From: JBFMFH01 sp040752275
GTDB taxonomy: Bacteria; Acidobacteriota; Vicinamibacteria; Vicinamibacterales; JAKQTR01
Assembly (NCBI GenBank): GCA_040752275.1
Contig: JBFMFH010000087.1
Span: 1 to 64,000 of the forward strand
DNA: 64,000 nucleotides
Direction: 5' to 3'
The number at the start of each line of letters is the position of its first letter. Position 1 is the first letter of the stretch. This document shows positions 57,001 to 64,000 of this stretch, piece by piece. A program made the position numbers and the translations under genes. A model generated the notes under the pieces. That model was not told the DNA's origin. It saw only the letters and a list, made by a program, of their open reading frames with translations, and searched no databases.

Positions 57001-58119
57001 CTACAGTCCTCGCGCCACGGCCTCGGCCATCTCGGTCGTCGTGGCCGTGCCACCCAAGTCGTAGGTCCGGACCTGACCGAGCCTGATGACCTCGGCGGTG
57101 GCCCGCTCGAGGCGCGACGCCAGGTCCCCTTCGCCCAACCAGTCGAGCATCATCTTCGCCGCGAGGATCGTGGCGAGGGGATTGACCTTGTCCTGGCCCG
57201 CGTACTTCGGCGCCGAGCCATGCGTGGGTTCGAAGACAGCCAGCGTGTCGCCGATGTTGCCCGAACAGGCGAAGCCGAGACCGCCGACCATCTGCGCGCA
57301 CAGGTCGGACACGATGTCGCCGTAGAGGTTCGGCGCGACGAGCACGTCGTAGTTCAACGGGTTCTTCAGGAGCCACATGGTCATGGCGTCCACGTTGGCC
57401 TCGTCGAAGACGATCTCGGGGTAGCGCGACGCCACGTCACGTGCGACCTCGAGAAACAGCCCGTCGGTTGCCCGGACGACGTTGGCCTTGTGCACCACCG
57501 TGACCTTCTTCCGGCCGGCCTTGCGGGCGAAGGCGAAGGCCGCCTCGAGGATGCGCTCCGAGCCCTTCTTCGTGTTGATCTTGCACGACACCGCGTAGTC
57601 ATCGCCCTTCAGGCCGGCGAACGGGGCGAATCCTCTGGAGAGCCGTCCCAGCGCCGCGGCCAGTTCGTCCGGAACCGGAGCGAACTCCACCCCCGCATAC
57701 AGGTCCTCGGTGTTCTCGCGGAACACCACGATGTCGATCTCGTCGTTGTGGTTGAGCCGGTTGCCCGGGTACGCCTTGATCGGCCGCAGGCAGATGTAGA
57801 GGTCGAAGATCTGCCGCATCCGCACGATAGGCGATCGATACATCAGGCCCGTGTCACGCAACTCCGGGACCAGCGCCGCCGCCGCCGCCCTGGCGGGCTT
57901 CGACGTGATGGCGCCGAACAGGGCGGCATCGGCACTCTTCAGCAGATCGATGGTGCGCGCGGGCAGGGCATCGCCTTCCCGGCACCAGAACTCCCAGCCG
58001 ATGTCACCGCGGAGGTACTCGGCATCGAGCCCGAGCCGATCGAGCACAAGCCTCGTCGCGTCCATCACATCGACACCCACCCCGTCGCCAGGCAGCCACG
58101 CAATCCGGTACTTCGCCAT
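57001..58119 (-). CDS. Isocitrate/isopropylmalate-type beta-decarboxylating dehydrogenase
   Basis: 372 residues. WLPGDGVGVDVMDAT N-terminus, FRENTEDLYAGVEF, KINTKKGSERILEAAF, catalytic VHKANVVRATDGLFLEV, DEANVDAMTMWLLKNP, NLYGDIVSDLCAQMVGGLGFACSGNIGD and EPTHGSAPKYAGQDKVNPLA. NAD-type coenzyme loop. It oxidises and decarboxylates a malate-type substrate. It could serve as LeuB, as NAD-isocitrate dehydrogenase, or on a related hydroxyacid such as methyl- or dimethylmalate. First gene of the five-gene operon; ATG 58119 has a short AGG upstream. Confidence 0.9.
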   Translation of the reverse strand: MAKYRIAWLPGDGVGVDVMDATRLVLDRLGLDAEYLRGDIGWEFWCREGDALPARTIDLLKSADAALFGAITSKPARAAAAALVPELRDTGLMYRSPIVRMRQIFDLYICLRPIKAYPGNRLNHNDEIDIVVFRENTEDLYAGVEFAPVPDELAAALGRLSRGFAPFAGLKGDDYAVSCKINTKKGSERILEAAFAFARKAGRKKVTVVHKANVVRATDGLFLEVARDVASRYPEIVFDEANVDAMTMWLLKNPLNYDVLVAPNLYGDIVSDLCAQMVGGLGFACSGNIGDTLAVFEPTHGSAPKYAGQDKVNPLATILAAKMMLDWLGEGDLASRLERATAEVIRLGQVRTYDLGGTATTTEMAEAVARGL

Positions 58120-58305
58120 CCCTGCACATCCTTTGAATGACCACGGGTACGACGGCGGACCGCCAATCCGCGTCGGGCGGCGTCGCGGGAGTGAAGGCCG
58201 CCAAGGCGCCGAAGCCGTGGAACCACGCGGGGCAACGCCTGCCGGGGGTCCGTCAGGGGAGGCGACCATGACGCCCCGGGGGGCCGGATCAGGATAGCAA
58301 AGAAC

Positions 58306-58368
<63 letters not shown>

Positions 58369-58515
58369 CGGCCCTTCGGTGAACTCAGGGCCGCTCCGAG
58401 CTCAGTCGAGGGGCGGGGTCCGGGACAGTGCCCGGGGCCCGGCCCGTCGGGTGCGGCTGCCACCCGGCTCTGGGGCTCTGGCAGTATATGAGCACATGAT
58501 ACTCAGGTCTTATGC

Positions 58516-58544
58516 TTGACAAACGCTCATGTGTCGGCTATATT
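58516..58544 (+). promoter_or_regulatory. Strong sigma-70-type promoter for hsp20
   Basis: TTGACA (58516-58521), 17-bp spacer, TATATT (58539-58544); start expected near 58551, leader about 90 nt. Near-consensus boxes are unusual for this GC-rich DNA. Confidence 0.85.
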
Positions 58545-58639
58545 ATGTAGCGTAAGGCTGAGCGTGAGCCGAGGAGGGCTCCGCGACCGACAGGCAACGG
58601 CCGCCACCCGGCGGCCGCAGAGACGATTGGAGGAACACC

Positions 58640-59089
58640 ATGGCTATCGTACGTTGGGAACCATTCCGGGAGATGGCCACGATCCAGGACCGCGTCAACC
58701 GGCTGTTCAGCGAGTTCTATCGTGGGAGCGACGATGACGTCTTGCGGCGAGGATCGTGGATCCCGCCGGTGGACATTTACGACACCGGCAACCACGAGCT
58801 GATCATCAAGGCCGAACTCCCCGACATGGGCAAGGACGACATCGAGATCACGGTCGACAACGACACGCTGACGCTCAAGGGCGAGAAGAAGATGGACGGC
58901 GCCATCAAGGACGACCAGTGCCGCCGGATCGAGCGGGCCTACGGGATGTTCAGCCGCACCTTCTCCCTGCCGCCCACCGTGGACGCGGCGAAGGTGAAGG
59001 CCGACTACAAGAACGGCGTGCTCACCTTGACGCTGCCCCTCAAGGAAGAGGCAAGGCCGAAGCAGATCCCTGTCCAGGTCCAGGGCTAG
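58640..59089 (+). CDS. Hsp20/alpha-crystallin small heat-shock protein (second copy)
   Basis: 149 residues, the standard bacterial class. MAIVRWEPFREMATIQDRVNRLFSEF start, alpha-crystallin domain from about 40 (WIPPVDIYDTGNHELIIKAELPDMGKDDIEITVDNDTLTLKGEKK), GMFSRTFSLPPTVDAAKVKADYKNGVLTLTLPL, and the C-terminal KQIPVQ anchor. GGAGG precedes ATG 58640. It is followed by groES, forming a chaperone locus under a near-consensus promoter. Holds unfolded proteins without ATP. Confidence 0.97.
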   Translation: MAIVRWEPFREMATIQDRVNRLFSEFYRGSDDDVLRRGSWIPPVDIYDTGNHELIIKAELPDMGKDDIEITVDNDTLTLKGEKKMDGAIKDDQCRRIERAYGMFSRTFSLPPTVDAAKVKADYKNGVLTLTLPLKEEARPKQIPVQVQG

Positions 59090-59249
59090 CCCCGGAGGCG
59101 GCCCTGACCGCACGGCTGGAGATCCGGATCGCGCCGAGCGCCGGGGTGCCCGTTGCTGGGCACCCCGGCTTCGCGCGTCCGGCTCCCCCGATTGCACAAG
59201 ACCGATGGCCACACCGCACGGCATCCCAGGAGACAAGGAGGCAGGCTCG

Positions 59250-59546
<297 letters not shown>

Positions 59547-59568
59547 GCACGGACACGAGGACACGAGT

Positions 59569-61194
<1,626 letters not shown>

Positions 61195-61304
61195 GAACAG
61201 GGACCGGAGAACAGGGACCGGGGAACAGCGACCGGAGACCGGGGACCAGGGACCGGGGACCAGGGACCGGGGAACAGGGCCGGGGAACAGGGCCGGGGAC
61301 CAGC
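61195..61304 (+). repeat. Heptamer tandem array E (GACCGGG/GAACAGG)
   Basis: Sixteen consecutive units starting at the first base after the groEL TGA: twelve of 7 bp, then a stretch where two 6-bp GCCGGG units alternate with 7-bp units. Read as CRGGGAC it fits the family. No coding potential. Confidence 0.9.
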
Positions 61305-61377
61305 GACGGGATTCGAGGCGCTGGTGCCTGGCCCCGTCCCAGTTGTCCGCGGGCCGTCGCCTGAGCGCCGTGCCATT

Positions 61378-61409
61378 GCGCGCAGGATCTGTCGCGCGCA
61401 GGATCTTGC
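61378..61409 (+). repeat. 16-bp tandem duplication
   Basis: GCGCGCAGGATCTGTC followed by GCGCGCAGGATCTTGC. The second copy contributes the -35 box of the promoter below. An inverted pair CCCAGTTG/CAACTGGG (61338-61345, 61420-61427) brackets it. Confidence 0.7.
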
Positions 61410-61434
61410 GTCACGCACGCAACTGGGCTAGGTT
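61406..61434 (+). promoter_or_regulatory. Candidate promoter for the omega-like gene
   Basis: TTGCGT (61406-61411), 17-bp spacer, TAGGTT (61429-61434), ending 8 bp before GTG 61443. Either the leader is very short or this is not the main promoter. Confidence 0.35.
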
Positions 61435-61442
61435 AGAGGATC

Positions 61443-61748
61443 GTGAACATCTTCCCCGAAGACCGAGAGGGCCCTGAAGAAGCCGTCGTGCGGCCCGACC
61501 CGAAATACGCCGTCGATCCGCGGCGCAGCCGGTTTCTGTTCGTGGATATCGCCGCTCAGCGTGCCAAGCAGTTGCGCCGGGGCGCGATGTACCGGATCGA
61601 TCAGTCCGACGCCGATGCCGCGGCGCCCCCGCCTGCGGTTCCCCGCAAGCCCGAGCGCCTCGCGATGGACGAGGTGCGGCTCGGATACGTGGAGTACTCG
61701 CTGCCGAATTCCGGCAACACGCCCCCGGGGGCAGGGACCGACTCGTGA
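61443..61748 (+). CDS. rpoZ: RNA polymerase omega subunit-like protein
   Basis: 101 residues from GTG 61443. The segment RRSRFLFVDIAAQRAKQLRRGA matches the omega helix signature (FxxVxxAAxRAxQLxxGA). The later RKPERLAMDEVRLGYVEY matches the KPxxxAxxEIxxGxV part. The middle has an Ala/Pro linker and the N-terminus an acidic extension. Omega aids assembly of the beta' subunit and is the binding site for ppGpp in some bacteria. Divergent enough to keep some doubt. Its TGA overlaps the next GTG. Confidence 0.75.
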   Translation: MNIFPEDREGPEEAVVRPDPKYAVDPRRSRFLFVDIAAQRAKQLRRGAMYRIDQSDADAAAPPPAVPRKPERLAMDEVRLGYVEYSLPNSGNTPPGAGTDS

Positions 61749-61996
61749 GCGCTTCTGCGATCTCCGAGTTGATCGTGGCCGCCGTCCAGGGTGCGGGTGT
61801 CGGCGCCGTCTCCCTGCTCGTGCTCTTCATCGGCTTCTGCGTGGCGCTCGGGTTCCTGAAGCTCCGACCCAGCGGGCCGAAGACCCTGACAGTCCGCAGC
61901 CTCGACGAAGCCCTCGGCCAGCCGGTGTCGTACCTGCCGCCCCAGTCGCCCCGCGGGACGACCGACCAGTTGGCTGGATCCCGTCACGCCACCTGA
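61745..61996 (+). CDS. Small single-pass membrane protein, unknown function
   Basis: 83 residues. One strong hydrophobic segment (about 19-39, GVGAVSLLVLFIGFCVALGFL) follows a short polar N-terminus; the rest is polar with a Pro-rich end. GTG 61745 overlaps the stop of the omega-like gene (GTGA), which supports expression. I recognise no family. Confidence 0.6.
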   Translation: MSASAISELIVAAVQGAGVGAVSLLVLFIGFCVALGFLKLRPSGPKTLTVRSLDEALGQPVSYLPPQSPRGTTDQLAGSRHAT

Positions 61997-62118
61997 TTGG
62001 GCCGCTTCTGGAACCCGCTTCCCCCGACGTTCGTAGATCGAGGTGAGGGGCGCCCGTCCTCCACCCTCGGGACGCCCGACGCCGTCGTCGACGGCGTGGA
62101 TCGGAGGCCGGAGGCACC

Positions 62119-62537
<419 letters not shown>

Positions 62538-62540
62538 CTG

Positions 62541-64000
62541 CTACCCCTCCGCATTGATCGGAGGCTGGGTGCGCCACCAGCCGGTGTCGCGCTCGTAGGC
62601 GTCCGCGACCCTCAGCATCGACGCCTCGTCGAAGGCGCGTCCCGTCAGCTGCAACGCGACGGGAAGTCCGTCTGCGTCGAATCCGGCCGGCACCGACACG
62701 GCGGGCAGCCCGGCCAGCGGCGCGCCGACCGTGAAGACATCGGCCAGGTACATGTGCACGGGGTCGGCCAGACGCTCGCCGAGCCGGAAGGCCGTCGTCG
62801 GACTCGTCGGCGTGGCGATAACGTCCGCCGAGGCCAGTGCCGACTCGAAGTCCCTGCGGATGAGCGTCCGGACGCGCTGGGCCTGACCGTAGTACTGATC
62901 CCGGTAGCCGGCGCTCAGCACGAAGGTCCCCAGGATGATGCGACGCTTCACCTCGGGCCCGAACCCGGCCTCACGCGTCTTCTCGTACATCTCGCGCAGG
63001 TTCGAGACCTCCGCCGCGCGCAGGCCGTAGCGCACGCCGTCATAGCGTGCCAGATTCGAGCTGGCCTCGGCCGTCGCAATCAGGTGGTAGACAGGCACGG
63101 CGTACCGGACGTGTGGGAGGCTGACGGCCGCGATTGTCGCTCCGCGAGACCGGAGCACGTCGATCGCCTGGTCGAAGGCCAGCCTGACGCCGGACGAGAC
63201 GCCCTGATCGAGCCACGCGACGGGCACACCAACCCTCACGCCCCGCACATCGCCGCTGAGGTCCCCCAGCCAGTCGGGCACCACTTCGGCCGAGCAGGTC
63301 GAATCGCGGGCGTCGGGTCCGGCCATGACCGCAAGCACGCGCGCGGCGTCCCCGACCGTCCGCGCAAGGGACCCGATCTGGTCGAGCGAGGAGGCGAAGG
63401 CGATCAGGCCATAGCGCGAGACGCGGCCGTAGGTCGGCTTGAGACCGACCACGCCGCAGAAGGCCGCGGGCTGGCGCACCGACCCGCCCGTGTCCGATCC
63501 GATGGCCGCAGGCACCATTCGCGCGGCGACTGCTGCGGCCGATCCCCCGCTCGACCCGCCCGGCGCCCGCTCCAGGCTCCAGGGATTGGAGACGGCACCG
63601 AACGCGGAGTGCTCGTTCGATGAGCCCATGCCGAATTCGTCGCAGTTCGTCTTTCCGACGAGCAGCGCGCCGGCCGCCAGCAGGCGCTCGACGGCCGTGG
63701 CGTGGTAGGGCGCGACGAACCGTTCGAGGGTGCGTGAGCCGGCGGTGGTCCGGATGCCGGCCGTGCAGATGTTGTCCTTGACCGCGACGGGGACGGCAGC
63801 CAACGGGCCCAGGGCGCGGCGGTCCGGCGCCGCGTCCAGTGCCCGCGCCTGCTCGCGCGCACCATCGGCTGCGAGCGTGAGGAAGGCATTCAGCGAGCCA
63901 TTGAGGCCTTCGACACGCCGGAGCGCGGCCTCGCACACCTCCCGCGCGGAGACCTCGCCGGCCAGGAAGGCGTCGCGCACGCCGGCGACGGTCCACGTGA
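62541..64000 (-). CDS. gatA: Aspartyl/glutamyl-tRNA amidotransferase subunit A (5' end beyond window)
   Basis: At least 486 residues; the frame stays open to the window edge, so the true start lies outside. GTG 63980 is not the likely start, because family members have about 10 more residues before AGEVSAREV. Amidase-signature triad: Lys in VAVKDNI, cis-Ser in GGSSGGSAAAVAA, nucleophile Ser in GSDTGGSVRQPAAFCG. The GLKPTYGRVSRYGLIAFASSLDQIG segment is typical of GatA. Supplies ammonia for transamidation of Glu-tRNAGln/Asp-tRNAAsn with GatB and GatC, which are not in this window. Confidence 0.95.
   Translation of the reverse strand, partial: TWTVAGVRDAFLAGEVSAREVCEAALRRVEGLNGSLNAFLTLAADGAREQARALDAAPDRRALGPLAAVPVAVKDNICTAGIRTTAGSRTLERFVAPYHATAVERLLAAGALLVGKTNCDEFGMGSSNEHSAFGAVSNPWSLERAPGGSSGGSAAAVAARMVPAAIGSDTGGSVRQPAAFCGVVGLKPTYGRVSRYGLIAFASSLDQIGSLARTVGDAARVLAVMAGPDARDSTCSAEVVPDWLGDLSGDVRGVRVGVPVAWLDQGVSSGVRLAFDQAIDVLRSRGATIAAVSLPHVRYAVPVYHLIATAEASSNLARYDGVRYGLRAAEVSNLREMYEKTREAGFGPEVKRRIILGTFVLSAGYRDQYYGQAQRVRTLIRRDFESALASADVIATPTSPTTAFRLGERLADPVHMYLADVFTVGAPLAGLPAVSVPAGFDADGLPVALQLTGRAFDEASMLRVADAYERDTGWWRTQPPINAEG

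Noticed and set aside
59090..59249. CIRCE operator before groES
   Set aside because: No TTAGCACTC/GAGTGCTAA pair is visible in the gap or before hsp20.

Overview
This is a 64 kb stretch of a GC-rich bacterial chromosome with dense, operon-packed genes, many GTG/TTG starts and many 4-bp ATGA/GTGA gene overlaps. The gene content (mreBCD-mrdA-rodA-rng, rny/zapA with 6S RNA between them, a membrane HdrDE-like complex, sigma-54 regulators, an EnvC/S41 pair, Tat- and lipoprotein-type exports) points to a Gram-negative bacterium with an outer membrane. An Acidobacteriota lineage (Vicinamibacteria-like) is the best guess from gene order and protein style, but this is inference. There are no phage genes, transposases or CRISPR arrays.

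Layout. 1-3.9 kb: haem biosynthesis genes (ferrochelatase, hemB, hemL) behind a short repeat-rich leader. 3.9-10.5 kb: a TetR-controlled RND efflux operon in which the inner-membrane pump and the TolC-like outer-membrane factor form one 1507-residue frame. 10.5-17.9 kb: a redox/signalling operon. It encodes a 75-residue protein, a macro-domain protein, an HdrE-like membrane cytochrome, an HdrD-like Fe-S protein fused to a response-regulator receiver, a double-PAS histidine kinase and a stand-alone receiver. Upstream in the same orientation lies a sigma-54 activator with an N-terminal ArsC domain and a Cys-rich PAS, and a good sigma-54 promoter candidate with dyads sits between the two. 18-30 kb: SppA, a PpiD-like foldase, a diguanylate cyclase and the cell-shape operon mreB-mreC-mreD-mrdA-rodA-rng.

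30-39 kb (minus strand): tRNA-Val, thrS, infC (apparent AUC start), rpmI, rplT, a ZapB-like protein, zapA, 6S RNA, rny, thiL, a DUF2062 protein, a 3D-domain protein and a beta-barrel protein. 39-46 kb: HU, an S41-family protein with a degenerate active site, an EnvC-like protein, an alkaline-phosphatase-superfamily lipoprotein, ruvX and mltG. 45.8-53 kb (minus): nadK, tlyA, ispA, xseB, xseA, ymdB, hsp20 and a Tat-exported M20 amidohydrolase. 53-58 kb (minus): a tight five-gene carboxylic-acid operon (isocitrate/isopropylmalate-type dehydrogenase, HMG-CoA-lyase-like, CaiB CoA-transferase, LeuC/LeuD-type hydratase). 58.6-64 kb: a second hsp20, groES-groEL, an omega-like RNA polymerase subunit, two small membrane proteins and gatA, which runs off the window end.

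Two features cut across the map. One is a family of heptanucleotide tandem arrays (general form CRGGNNN) confined to intergenic gaps, often abutting stop codons. The other is a dispersed hairpin repeat present twice. The most unusual biology is the 10.5-17.9 kb redox-signalling operon, followed by the RND-TolC fusion.
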